Origin: Aquatica leii
Lineage: Eukaryota; Arthropoda; Insecta; Coleoptera; Lampyridae
Assembly: GCA_035610365.1 (NCBI GenBank)
Contig: CM069432.1
Location: forward strand, 109,573,529 to 109,637,528
DNA: 64,000 nucleotides
Reading direction: 5' to 3'
Shown here: in pieces, positions 10,699-25,600 of the stretch
Position numbering within the stretch: the stretch's first letter is position 1
Layout: the number at the start of each line of letters is the position of its first letter
Notes under the pieces: model-generated
Told to the model about the DNA's origin: nothing
The model's database searches: none
The model's input: the letters and a program-made list of their open reading frames with translations, nothing else
Translations under genes and position numbers: made by a program

Positions 10699-13600
10699 AT
10701 GTTAAACCCAATTGTAACTGTAAAAAATGGAAAACTTCGAGGAAAAATGGCTGAAAATTTTGATGGCGAAGAGTTTTATAGTTTTCAAGGAATTCCTTAT
10801 GCAGAACCACCTATTGGACCTTTAAGATTTAAAGTAAGTAAATGATTTGTAGAATAGTAATATAATGTGCACGTGCAAAAAACGACATTAACATAAAAAT
10901 TTTACACAAATATTATTACATAATCGCATTATAATCATTAAGATAGTTTTAGTTTGATTTGTTACTGTGGCAAGTATAAAAAGTATTATCTTTTTGAGTT
11001 ACGCTGAAGTTCATTACACTTGTTATTTTTCTGTTAAATAGTGGGCATTTTTTAAACTTTATTTATTGCGTGAATAGTTTTTAATTACGATAACATATAC
11101 TATAGTATAAACCAAAAATTTTACTAAATTATATTAAATTAAGAGTAAATATTGTAAACAAGTATTTATTTTGTAACTCAAACCGATAAATTTATCATTT
11201 AATGTTATAGTATGCCTTATAATGTTTTGATTTTTTAAAAGCACACATTGTAATATTTCAGGTTGGTCACAAAATTTACTATTTTTAATGTAAAATTAAA
11301 TAATAAAAAATTTCTTTTGATAATAAAAGACAAATTACCATTTGAAAATAGATTGTAAATTTTTGTGATCGCTGAACGCTGGTTTTGGGGTGTGTTAAAT
11401 AATGTGTTTAATATTTTTTAGTTAGAAAATTAAATAAATTTTACATGTGTACATTCTAAATCAACTTTTATGGCTATCAGCGTGCTTGTTAGATACCTTT
11501 ACTTATTTATTTATTAATTTTAGCTTTGCGAAGACAATAATTTTCTTAAATTTACATGAACTTGTAACCGGCTGATTTATTTATTATTGCAGTTTTATTT
11601 CAACTAAAATGTTTATTTTTAAACAAAATATATTTTTTTAATTTATTAACACTATTAAAGATGTTTTCTTTAATTAAACAAAATTTATAACTAAAAATTT
11701 CTAGAAGAAAAACAATTAATTTTTTATTGTCAGCCATGATTGTTAGTTTGAGAATTACTCAAAATTTGGTTTGTTATAGTTATTAAACAATACAATATAA
11801 AGTAGAAACCAAAAAAAATACTAAGATGAGAACTTCTTCCGGGTTTGGACTATGTAATTGTTGGAACCGAAGGTACTAAACTTTTGCTCACTTTCGTAAG
11901 AGACTTCATCAAGCCGCGGAAGAAATCATAGAACTCAAACAAGCAGCCGAAATCTAACTAAGAACCTTTAAAAGATTAGCTTAAGTTAGGTAGATTTTGG
12001 TTGCTTGTTTGAGTTCTTTGATTTCTGTCACTCCCTGATGAAAGCTCTTACGAAAGTGGGGCAAAACGTTGGCAACTTCAGTTACAACAATGACACAGTT
12101 CAAACGCGGAAGAACTTCTTATCTCAGTATAAAATCCTACAGTAGAAGCTTTTGATTTTACAAAAAAGATTACTATTTATAACACGTTTTTGATATATTT
12201 TAAATTTACTGAATCGTATTGATTTTTTGGTAAACACTAATAGTTGTTATTTTTGCATTTATTTAAAAAAACATAATTTTTTAATGAAAAAGTTTAATGA
12301 AACAATTTAGGATTAACCGCTTATTTAAGAAAAACCAAACCCGGCTAGTCGAACGATCTGGAAGCTTCATGAGCTAAATCAAATCAAAAATACCAATTTA
12401 AGAGGTTTTGTTACTTATTTGTTACCAATTTATTACCACTACTTTAAGTTTATTACCACAGATCAATAAGATATACAGATAGCCAACCACATGCAATAAA
12501 TTAGACGGTACTTTTCTGGTGGCCAAATAAAATTCGTTTGGCGGCAACACACTTGTGAGATTAGCGCTGTAGTAGCGCTACTCAAAGAATCGTCAGTAAA
12601 TAAATTGTAGAAATTCTGTAGCTATGATATATCTATGTGCTTGCAGATGATTAAACATTTAGACGTGCATTGTTTTAATTAATGTAAAACGTGAAAGTCT
12701 TGTTTTATTTTGTATTTTGTAAGGATATCAAATTCGCTTTCGGCATTTGAAGATACAAAAAGCATGGCATGTACAATTGCTAGAAAGTCAACATGTAATC
12801 TTTTTTGGCGCTTCTTATTTTATGTTGACAAATACGGTGCTACAAGTTATAGGATTATAATTCTTACATAATTTAACAAGGATGTATACAAATGATATCT
12901 CAATTTAAATTTACGAAAGTTATACAAACATAAAAAAAACAATCAAAAAATGTTTAATTATATAATACATTTGGGATTTTTATTATTTTATAAAAAATTA
13001 AAGCTGAAATGTGTTGTGTGGGATGTCAAGACTAATTAGTCAACCAAACATTTGTAACGTCCACTTTGTTTGGTATTAAACCCGGTATATGTGCGTATTT
13101 ATATTATAAAATAGTAAATTCTTGCAATAATCTTGTCGTCCAAAAAAGATTAACACATTGAATGTCACTTGGAAGTTGAATTTTACAACGTTAAGTTTCG
13201 AAATTAAATTGTGAAAGTTGTTAGTCAATTTAGCACTTAATTAGTTGTACATTTTCTTTGTAGGAATAAATCAAAAACTATTCTGATTTATACAGAAACA
13301 GTTTTTCGTACCGTATTCAAATCGTCTGCTTCTGGGTACTTTATTTTAGAGAATCATAGAAAATCGTTTTTATTCGAACTTCGAATAATTTTATATTCTT
13401 GATACATTTTTGCCTTCAGTGTGAGATAAGATTTATTTTAATTTTTGTTAACAATTTAATTGCATTTTGTGTTATTACGTTTTAAAGTTTTTTCTCTGGT
13501 TATTGCATTCTTCTAGTGTTACACTACTTATACTGAGTGCCATAAAGATATAGTTCTAGTTCCACTGACCGCTACCTTTTTAGTTTTTTAGTTTATCAGT

Positions 13601-16600
13601 GGGTTTCAAACAGATAGCTTTTTGTTGTCAAAAATATGATAATATATGTGTGTTTAATGTTTTTATGTTTTTAAACAAATCCCATCTTAGTGGGGCCTGC
13701 CGCCTCCTAGTTAATTCAGGGGATGTCTGTTGAATAGACCGTTTTTTGTAAAAAACAATATTTGTAAATAACCTCCTTTTTGGTAGTCATTTTTGTTTCA
13801 TAAACTGACATTAAAACGCGCGGTTGTCAAGTTGACTAGCAGTTAATCGTCGATTAACTAATGGACCGTTAATCATAGATGAAATTGTTTTGTGCAACGC
13901 AATCGAATGTTAATCAACCATTATCTTTAATCGACGATTAGTAAATCGTCAATTAACCAGACTTTTGTGCAACCGGCTATAAGCAGTGTTGTGACAGGTA
14001 CTTAGGTACAGGTACAGGTACATTTATTTAAAAGTACCTAAGTACAGGTGCAGGTACAGATTTGGCAAACGTACCTAGGTACAGGTACAGGTACAAAAAA
14101 AATGTACCTTAGAATTTCAGGTACTTTTTAGGTACTTATTTATGATCATAAAAAATACAAATTTAGTAAACCAACTCTTATTTGTGCAATCTCATTGAAA
14201 AACGATAGAAATCATTACAGCTATAAAATGCATGAAATGATTGAAATCAATCAACGACGCTACTATATTAATCCCTGTTGATGACACACACAGTAGCTGG
14301 TGTGAATCTCAGTAAAGATATTAAAATTTATACAACTTTTGTAATTGCAGTTTATTGAGCAATGCTATTGTTGTTTATTGTATGAAGTGCATTATTTAAT
14401 AATAAAAATAGGATTACTTATTCTTAAATGTTTTTCTTAAGGTTTTGGGACTAAATTATAAGATACTGAACGGGAAGGGTAATGCATGGCAGTTTAGTGA
14501 TACAGTTGACGTTGGTTAGTAAGTACTTCAAGGGACCGATCATTTTGTACTTATCCGAGAAGACTTACTATTCGACGTACACGACACCTTAATTTTCATT
14601 GAGGTCGTGCTTACAGCATTTATGTTATACCGTTGGTTATACCCGTCTCGGCTATGTTTATGTAATTTAGTATAATACAAACTCAAATATGTCGTTTTTA
14701 GAATAAGTCATTAAGCACGTATTGTTTATATAAGCAGAAATACGATTCGTAATAAATTTTATTATAATGTCATTCATTGTGTTATATAATCAGTTATAAT
14801 TGTTTACTTTTTCCTAGAACTCCACAACTCTTTTCTCTAAAAATCATCTTCTATTTTATACAAATTATTACGTTTCGAAATTTATCGCATTCGGTTTGAT
14901 ACCCTGGCTACTCATGTTAACAGTCCGATTGCATTGTTGTAAATGATTCATCCGAGGGCTGTCTTTAAGTGTGCTGTCACTGCCTACATTTGCACTTTTA
15001 ACAAGGAAGTTTTATACACATTAACGGTACCCTTCGGGTATCATTAAGGAAAACTTGCGTAGGTCATGTACTATTTTTGGATGGTTTTAGTAATATCAAA
15101 TGTGATTAAGTCCGAAACAAATATATAAAGTGTACAATACATGTACGCTTAAAAGTACCTATTTTATTAGGCACTTAGGTACAAAAGTACTTTCTAAAAA
15201 GTACCTAGGTACAGGTAAAGGTACATAAATTAAAAAGTACCTTTCTAGGTACTTAGGTACACAAAAATTACCTAGGTACTTGTACCTAGGTACATTTACC
15301 TAGGTACATCCAAACACTGGCTATAAGTATTTATTAGGCAAGGTGCTAGAGAAATGCGGCCCTAACATTTACAAAAACGATATTTTTATTCGACATATGC
15401 CAACATCAACAAAAAACATTTAAAGCAATGGCCAGGACGATTATGCAATTACGATGAATCGATCATTATGCAAAATAATGATCGCGATCATCGAGCGTCT
15501 GTACAATAACGATCGCAATCATTGATCGCTTATAAAATAACAATTGCGGTTGTGGAAAAGAAATTAATACTTTTAATTATCGCCTAAACAAATAAGACTA
15601 ATATAACACAATTTTACCTATAATATTTACTTTAATAAATGTATAATAAACTTTAAGTATGCAGGTAGTTCACGAAGAATCGTAAAATTTTGTGTAAGTA
15701 GGTAAATAACCCCTTTGCTCTTTTCCTCGTAAGAATTTTAAACCACATACAGATTTTTTAATAAAAAAGTAACATGGATTTAAACATTGAATTATATTTT
15801 TTTGTTTACAGAAATTTAAGAATGCATTCTTTTCAAAGAGAATTAGAAAACTCTTCTAGGAAAGAACGTTTGTAAAATTTGTGTCACACATTCAGCATTT
15901 TGAGAAAAACCTAGCTTTATATAAACACCAAGGTAAATCATAAAAGCACAGGAAGTTAAAAACAATAAGCATTAACTACAAATGACAATAAGTATTTGAA
16001 AAGAATTGCAAATTTATTTTTAATACATAAATTTTATGTTTGAGACAAATATCAATACGAGTTATGACTAATTAAAGTTCTTGCCATAAGAGAAGAGCCC
16101 TACGTCATCAACGTATTCATATGAATTAAGATTAACGCACTAGTCAAATTAATTGTTAGTTTATTAGTTACAATTAAAAATTCAGTGTTGGCTATTCTGG
16201 TTAGTTGGTATCTATAAGAATTTTAATTTTGCTGTCACAACACGTTTAACCTTCAAAATTAAAAATGACTGCAATCTGTTTGTTTGATTAATTATATTTA
16301 TTAAAGTGAAATTTAGATTTAAACATATGTAGTTATTACATTTTTTGTAAAATCCAGTTATTGAAGTAATTTAAAATGAAAAAACCTTTAAGCACAGTGA
16401 AGTCATATATAATACAGATTAAACGTAATTTTAATACATAAAACAACGAAATGAGCAACATCTTGAGTAACAATTGGTTTTATAAAAATGTTCAGTTTTA
16501 AAAACACTATGAACCTCATTTATTTTAATCATCACTATCTGAAGATTCCGATGAACTTGAATCGTTTAAACCAACATTAATTATTAAAGGTTCCACTGTA

Positions 16601-19600
16601 ACGTCTAAAAACTTTTCTCGGTTATACCACTCTTGTATTAGTTTTTCTGTATGAATCACACACTTTTCCCATACTTCGGAAGTACATTGTTGTAGTGCTT
16701 CGTTCCACATTAAAATTACTTTTTCATCTCCATACCCATCCCTACCAATGTGTTTATTGTAATATGACTTTGCATGAGCCCATATTAATTCAATTGCATT
16801 AAACTCGCAATGATAGGGTGGTAGTCGTAGCACTTCATGTCCGTGTTGTTGTAACAGTTCGTCCACTTCATATTTCTTTTCTTTTTTGTGCTGTTTAGCT
16901 ATGTCAAGTAATTCACTTTTGAACATGTTAGCATCATACGAAATATTATTTTTGTTTAGCCAAGAAATTAAATCAGATTTGTTCCAACTTGACGAAGGCA
17001 TTTTTTCTAGTAACATGGAATGATATGATGCATTATCCAACACTATAATTGACGATTCTTTCAAATTATTAAGTAAACGTTCCACAATCCATTTTTTAAA
17101 CGTTTCACCATTCATATCTCCATGATAATCTTCATGCTGAGATTTAGATGAAAATAATAAAGAAGCATTTTTTACAAATCCAGATTTTGTACCGGCATGT
17201 ACGACAATAAATCGTTTTCCATCGTAGCCCTCAGGTTTACGTACACTTTTTAAATTATCATCTTGCCACGATCTCCCCATACTTCCTTTAGCAAATATCC
17301 AAGTTTCATCCATAAAAACTACTTCACGTGGAAATTCTGAGTTTAGATTTTCTATGTAACGTCTTAGAAATTTAATCCTCATAAGGGCTATACGTGAAGT
17401 CTCCATTAAGGATCTACGGTGATCGTCCTTCTTAAATTTAAAGCCAATTTCATGCAGAGTTCTATTTAAAGTGCGATCACTTAACAAAACATGTTTATGT
17501 TTGAGTTCGCTGTTTAGGGAATTCACAGTCACATGTTGTTCTAGAAAAAGTTAGTTTTTAGAAAGATTATGAAGTTTGTTTTTATCGAAAGTTACTGTTT
17601 GTGTACATCGTATACAACGTGTTTCTTATAGTCATTTTTGAAGATTCCGGCAAGTCGACAGTTTTTGACTTCCTTCGTGACCTTTTCTTTCCAGGACTTG
17701 ATAACACTGGATTCAATTTGTGTTCAGACTTTATCCGCTTAACAGAAGCTAAGCTTATGCCCAATGCAGTTGAAACTCTCTGTAAATAATTTATTGTAAT
17801 GCAAATTAATCATTTCTTTCTTTAGCTTACCTCTTGAACAGACGTTAATGGAATCAAAGGACCCCCATTATCCTTTTCTTGTTGAAAGTATGCAAGTAAA
17901 TTAACCACCATTTGGCGAGACTGAGAGCGTAATGTTTTACCTTGTATAAAACCCGACATGTTTTTGTTCTAAAAAGAACAGTATGAAATAAAATAATGCA
18001 AAATAATAATAATAACCAAAGATACAAAACGAAGCGAAAATGACAGCAAACCGTGTTTGACAAAACGTCAACTTGATTGAAGTCAATTGAATAACTTTAT
18101 TCATAACGCATGCAATCAATCTTCCATCTTTGTTTTACACATAGATTATGTCTTGCTTATATAATAGTCGGCATGTTATTTCTTTCATCAATAGGCAATG
18201 ACGTAGGGATCTTCTCTTATGGCAAGAACTTTACTCAACAATCTTTTCAGGGTCAATTTCAAATAGAAACGTTTAATTTACGAAAGAACGACACTTATTT
18301 TTTAATATGTTGTTTATTAATGCTTTAAACTATTTGTTCGTAATTTTGCATCAGAATTCAAATAGCACACGTCATGTCGGAAACAAAACATCACAGTAGT
18401 ATCTATTTTCTGTGAGTTTTTGTAAATATTTTTTTTAAATCTAAATATGAACAAATTTTAATTAATTTATTGTTTAGAAACAATATTAAAAAATACTTAG
18501 GTATGTTGATTTTCAATACTCCAAACGTTATTGTATCCCGGAAAACGATAATCGAATGTTTATGGCTAGATTTATGACTAACTTTACATGAGCGACTTTT
18601 TAGCAGCAGTCGATTACTAATTAATTCTAAATACCATGATTGCGATCATTGATCGTGGAAAATTATAGCGATCTCAGCCACTGATTTACAGTACTTATTT
18701 TAAGTTATTGTACAATTAAGTGCAACAAGAAGAAGAAGAAGAATTCGGACAAGGAGATTCTCCGATGCTAATTTAAACCATTTTTAAACGTTTGGTAGAA
18801 AAAAATTTTTTTTAAATATTTACCTGATTGAAGCTGTAGAACAAAAACTGCAGTGTGTTTAAAATTTCCTTTTGTTGTTATACATTATCTCCGAAGATGC
18901 TGCTTCTTTTGTTTTAAATCTTCCAAGTCCATTGTGGCAATGTTTATATTTCCACAGTTTTTCTAACATTCTTTAGCACGCACTTTATCACTAATAAAAA
19001 ACTTAAGAAAACTAGTACCTTTGTTTTCGGTATTATTATTTTCACAATTAGTATAAACACAACCGTGATTTGTAACTTTTCCCATTTTAAAAATAAATCA
19101 AAAATATATTTACACTTAAACTAAACAAAAGTTCAAACAAACATTACTACTACCAGAATTTTAAAAATCGTATCGCAATGTTAACCCAAGAAAAACTTTC
19201 AATTCAATACCGAAGTTTACAAGTCGACAGACACGCAAGAACTGAAAAATCTCGATCCAATACAAACGTGGCGACCTCTACATCTCGATCCAATCAGTCG
19301 ATACGACTTCTTACATTTATTATTCAATGATTTAACGTAACAAACCTTAAACATGAGCAACATTTCAACAAACAAAGCGAAACAGAAATATATACGTCGG
19401 TACCCCTCAAGTACTTTCGATTCAATAGCGCTTGCGTTAAATAGCCAATATTGCCAAGAAATAGAAGTTGTTTACTTTGTAAAATTACCAAAAATAGATT
19501 CGACGTTTACTGAAAACTAGTCCATACTCAGTTCCTTCGTATTTATCTTCGACAATTATTTTTGATAAGTAATAAATGCTCCAACGTTCTTCACAACGCG

Positions 19601-22600
19601 AATGTCAATTGTATTCTGATCGATAGAAGTCTCAAACATAAACAGCAATAGGATATTCAGTTAATAATGAAAAACATTACTTAACTTACTAAAAACGATA
19701 AGTATATGCAAATGTAATTCAACTCTATTGCAAACATATGCATCTTCATTTTAGTCAATGAGCATAAACCGATTGTTCTTAAATAGTTAAGATACAATTT
19801 CTACTGATTCTATTGAGTAATTTTTAATGATTAAATAAATTTTTTAGTCAAAATGCAAAACTTGATTCGCCGAAAATTCACGCTTATTTACAATATGTTT
19901 TAGAACTAGCATAATAAGACTACAATTAACAATTTCACTCATTATTGTTTGTAATTATCTTGCTTTTTATTAGACGTGAAGGTTAAAGCAATGAAAACAG
20001 TCAAAAATAGTTGATTTCAAAAATCTTACTTTACATTTTTTTTTAGTAATTTGACCATCTAATCGATCAACAGACAAAAATTTAAAACATATGTACGCAT
20101 AAATTTTCCATAATGAATTTGAATGGAAAATACAGTTAGAAACGTGTTTATATTAATTTTTAAATAAAATTAATTTCCTGAACTTTTATCTTACATAATA
20201 AGTTTTGCAACATGAAAAAGACGCACATTAAAGTATAAATTCACTGTCAACTTGCACAACCAAAGCCTGTTAATGTTATTATAAAAAAGTAACCATTTGG
20301 TATTTTCCAATTATTGTTAAGACACACACACGTAAACATTAACGCATATTTGGCTGGGGTACATTTTTGTTGATATCCTTGCATTGTCTTGCCATGGCAA
20401 AGTATACTCCTCCTTGAAATCTGTCTTTATCATAATGAAACTTCAGGTACTTTGGGTTGATTGATACTTGGTCTGTATCATCCAATTAAATGGTCTTCTG
20501 CAAATCTGAAAAATGTTACATACAGTGCTCTACGAGACTACAGCATAAATAACTTACAGATACAAAGACATGTTTTGTTCTGAATCTTGTTGAAATCCAC
20601 AAACGTAACACTATTTTACATTTCACAAATTCTACAAATACCAACGCAAAACAAGTTGTCAGCCATGTCAGCTGTCAAACAAGCTCAAAAAACACTTTTT
20701 TACTGGCTGGTTTAACGCGTGCGCTTATCGGGTAGGACTCCTTGAAGGAGTGTGGGCAATATAGAAGTAATATATATATATATTATTAACACTAAATTTG
20801 TATGAAGCGAATATAAAGGCTATGGTTTTACTTCCACCTGTTTTTTACGCACAACCTCAGTTGTTACTTATTGACAGGTTGTAAAACAGAACTAACCTTC
20901 TAAAACATTTGTTTGATATAAACTCGAACTGACTCAAACATATAATGCATTGAGTTATTATAAAAGGAGATAGCATAAAGCATCTAGTTTCTATGTACAA
21001 AGTGGAACCACTAGGCGTGGCTTAGTCTACTATCAAGATGGATACTTTGCCAGGCCCGGATTACATAAAAATTAAAGTTTTAACATTAATCGCACATTGT
21101 AAATTTTTCATCAGTTTATATGTTAGTATACAAAATTAAAATAGTTTATCAAATTACTTGAACTTATGCTTAGAAAAAAACTGTAGCTGACATAATTACA
21201 ATGTTGCAGATGTATAATCATGATTATAAAGTGCAAATACTGTAATTTACTAAGAAAATCATTTAACTGGAGATTTGTGGATCTATCCAATTAAGCAATA
21301 TGTACTTTGATTTTTTTTATCAACTTTATTAGTCTAAAGCAAAGAAAAACTTTTTTAGATTATAGCTAATTTACTAAAAAAAATTTAAAACTTATTAATA
21401 ATATGCAACAAATCAAATGGATTATTTTAAAAAACAGTAATCTAACATTTAAGTTTTATTAAAATTGATTCTTAATAACCAAATTTAAAAAAAAGTAAAT
21501 TGAGGTATTAATGTATAAATTTCTTTAATACTGGTCTGCTTATATTGCGTACATACCTGTGAAATGTAATTCCCAATAATACCTTCTTATTTATACCTTT
21601 TCCACTATTACAGCTACATAAAACACACAAAACCATCATGTTTTAAATGTTTATAATTAAAAACTAAAAAAACCTATAAACAAACACAAAAAAATACTAT
21701 AAACGTTGAAAAAAGGGAACTACTAACATTTGACGTTAGAATGACATAAATCTATCATCAATATGGCGGTAGTGGTGTCGTTTTAGAATAGAAAACACGG
21801 CCTCCCTATATTATAACTCAATGATATAATGTCAGTGCAGGTGTTGGGCGATTGTGAATGATATAATCGAGATATATCGATTATAGCTCAATGATCAATC
21901 ATTCGATTATACTAGTTTTGAAATAATCGAAATATACTCTACTCGAACTCGTCTCAATCGCTGAAGAGTCGGCGCAATATTCAAAATATTAGAAAATTTC
22001 TATAACAAATCACTTTTTGGTAAACAAATATAACGTAACGATTATTTATGACTAAAATTTCTAATAATTAGTAATTAATATTTCATTTCTTATCATGTAT
22101 GTAATCTTGAACATTCAAAATATTTTTTTTGTACAATAAATATGCATTAACTATAGATTGATTACTATTTCTCTCTCATTATTATCCCATTGTCAGCATT
22201 ATTAGTCCAAGATTGTAATTGACTTTGGGTTAATTGTTTTTCGTCTTATTGTGTTAGAAAATTAAAAGCAATAAGTTCCGGAGGAAAAAGGTTCATGGTT
22301 TGGCAATTTTTTAATACAACAAATGACAATCAATTCATAATATGTAATTTATGTAATAAACAGTACAATTAATTTAAAAATACAACAAATCTTAAAGAAC
22401 ATTTGCATCTCAGTCAGTTACTTGTGCTTGCTCCGATGAAAGATGAAAACCTGGAGAATAATGTAATGGAAGCATGTACATACTTCTGCATCTACACATC
22501 TACAACTCCTATTTCAACACCACTGGTTGGTGAACATTTGGATGCTTCTACATCCACACCCGTGAAAAGCCTCCTATAAAAACGGCCAAAAAAACCATGA

Positions 22601-25600
22601 AACAATTGCGACTGTTTGGTTCAAGATTTAATAATGAACTTACCGAAACGCAAAATTTAGTGTTAAATCTTGCACTTGTAAAAATGATTGTGTTAGATTA
22701 TCAGCTATTAAGAATTGTAGAAGATAAAGAGTGCAGAGGGTTTGTAAGAAAATTGAATTCCTATTATTCAATTCCTGATGCGTGTTCACCATGTTGGCGT
22801 GGCAACAGATTTGTGGACATCAGACAGTTACTGTCCACTTTATACAAAATGCTGTATTACATTCTAACGTGCTGTAAACAAGTGGCAAGAAAGGCAGCCA
22901 AACTGGATCACAAATAACAGAAAATATTTCAGACAAAATTTTAAGAGTAGTTTCAAATAATGGCTACCATAAATGAACAAAAGCTATTTTAATGATAATG
23001 CTTATCAATACCTAACAAACATCGTTCTTCCAATCCACTTGATTTTTGAGAAGCAAACAAAAATTTACTTCTGGAGCTATACAAACTTCATATAAAATCG
23101 TCAGCACTATTCGAAAAAATATTTTCAATAACTGGCATTATAAGAAACGTACGAACTAACAGACTTTCACTCAAAAATTTAAACTTTATTGTTTTTTTAA
23201 ACACAAATATGTAAAATAAATAACCGTAACATCTATCTCAATAACGAGTATAACGACTATATAACTTCACTGTTTGACATTTGAGTCACCAGAAAGTAAC
23301 CAGACGAGGCGGTAAATTCAAAAAAAGACAGTCTCAGTAATTTTCAGTAACCAAATCTGCTATACGTGAACATTTTTTGTAGTAACTTTGAGTGGAATTA
23401 AATAGTGATAAAGCTGTCGATTAATCTGAGTAAAATTCAGAATATATTCATTAACTTAATTCATACCACAAAAAACAATATCACAAAAATTATCTAATTT
23501 TGTATCACAGATCATAATTAATATGAACATTAAATAAACACAAAACTGATAAATTATCCTAAATAAGAAATGATACAATTTTAAATGCAATCGAAACATG
23601 CACACTACACATTAGAATGGAAACTTGTAGTGCATCGGGCATTTATGTTACGAATTTAGAAAACTATGTCTCGAATACCACAGTATTTCCTCATAAAAAT
23701 CATCAACAAAACCTTGCTCAGAATCAGCATATAAAGTTATAAATCGTCTTCAATCCAGTTGTTAACTTATCAAGAAATGCTTGTCGTTTTCTTGTATACT
23801 TTCGCTGACCCATATTTGTTGATTCATATGGCTTTCATTTAAGCAAGTTTTATGAAACAAAATATAGGTTTATTTATTGTTCGGTTTGATCAATTATTTG
23901 GAGAACCGCAGGTGAACCATCACAATGTTAGACTTCTAACAGTTCTTGTAGCTTTGGATTCTTTTAAAACGTAATACATTCTATAACCTTCAATTTATAC
24001 TTTAAACAAATCGTATCTTTTTAGTGACAAATTAACAACACTACCATTCCACTGGTACTTGACTACTCCTAAAAATTCGTTTTTTACTGGGATTCCAATC
24101 GAAACATAAGATCGATAATACTGAGCATGCACCATCATTCATAATTGAAAAAACGAATGATCATTCGTTTATGCAAAACGAGATATTTTGATTAATTCGA
24201 TTATTAAAATATATTGATTATGTCCAACACTATAGCCTGTGCATTGCAAATTATATTCGGTAAAATAAACAGTGATAAGAGTAAATAGAAACAATGACGT
24301 TACTGATAGTCAGCAAATTCAAATAAAACCTTGCAACAAAAACAGAAAGACATGTCTTTGTTGGCGTATGTTGCGCCATCTATTTTTTACGCACATAATT
24401 AACTACTATCTCTATTTCTGCTATTAGAGTTTACGACCCCTGAACTACATACATTGCATTAACACTCTAATTTTTAACGACTAATTAAATTTGAACCTGT
24501 TTTATATTTAGAATTATTTATCTGTATTCTGTATTCCAAGCGTAATGTCAATCCTTTTCTGGTCGAATGCGTTCTCTATGTGCGCGCAGTTAAACTAGGC
24601 ACAAAAACGAGATACTTGTCGAGTAGTAATAATTTATAATATCTGTGTTCTATTTTGTATTTAAAGTGATATCTTTCTTTAGCGTCAGCTACTGTCAAAA
24701 ATGTTTATATAAATCAGAAGTTGACAACACGTACTTAACGTGAATTAATTCAACGAATTAATTTACAGTACTCGTTTACAACCACAAGTTTCTACAGTTA
24801 TCAAAGCATAAAAAGTGATCAAAGTATCGAATAAAAATAATGAATAGAAAAAGTATAAATAACGAATAGTAACGATTACTCAAAAGTAATTAAATTCACC
24901 ATCTACTGACACGATCCTTCTTATCTAAAAACGATTTGCCAATATCACTGTTTTGCTATTTTTGTATTCTCTAAACTTTTTTATGAATTTATAATTTTCA
25001 CGTTAATTATTTAGCCACCTGTTTCATCTCAACCCTGGGAAGGTATTAAAGATGCTACAAAAGAAGGAAACGATTGCATATCGTATAATGGATTATTAAA
25101 CATAATATCTGGTTCAGAAGATTGTTTGTTTTTAAATGTTTATACTAAAGAGGTTTATATTTGATTTTATATACAAAATTATTTAAAGTTGTATGTGGAA
25201 TTTTTAGCTACCTGACAAGAATAAGTCACTTAAGCCTGTCATGTTTTGGATACATGGTGGTGGATTTACAACGGGATCCGGAAGTACCGTATTTTATGGT
25301 CCTGATTTTCTTCTAACAAAAGATATTGTTCTCGTTACTATAAATTACAGAACTGGATTATTAGGTATTTTTATATTCAAAAATTCTTATTATAAAATTT
25401 TTTTTTAGGGTTTTTAAATTTTGAAGATGCTTCGCTTGATGTGCCAGGAAATATGGGACTTAAAGATCAAATCTTAGCTTTAAAATGGGTACATGAAAAC
25501 ATATCGCAATTTAATGGAGACGCAAATAATATTACTATTTTTGGAGCAAGTGCTGGAGCTGTATCTGTACATTGCTTATTATTATCTACGTTAGCTAAAG

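Larger units (their letters stand above)
15325..19333. mobile_element. Interspersed repeat, copy B (interrupted by a DD81E transposon)
   Basis: It matches copy A (958-2388 and 4406-4712) but lacks A's 2 kb SWIM/YqaJ segment; the two shared blocks meet near 19047. A 160-bp segment at about 15737-15895 is absent from copy A. The TA-flanked transposon at 16075-18231 is nested in it. GATC-rich palindromes recur at about 15452-15530 and 18640-18670. Confidence 0.75.
10834..25014. other. Esterase intron 1 (14.2 kb), expanded by transposons
   Basis: The donor GTAAGT follows codon 45 and the acceptor TTATTTAG precedes exon 2. Stretches at 10834-11820, 12130-13817, 19334-20338 and 24232-25014 hold AT-rich sequence in which I recognise nothing further. 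Confidence 0.85.

Noticed and set aside
12020-12060. CTGATGAAAGCTCTTACGAAAGTG inside the TA MITE as a hammerhead
   Set aside because: CUGAUGA and GAAA are both present, but the bases between cannot form a proper stem II. Left as MITE sequence.
17601-17789. Plus-strand 62-codon frame over the transposase
   Set aside because: It is antisense to exon 2 of the DD81E transposase, which has splice and motif support.
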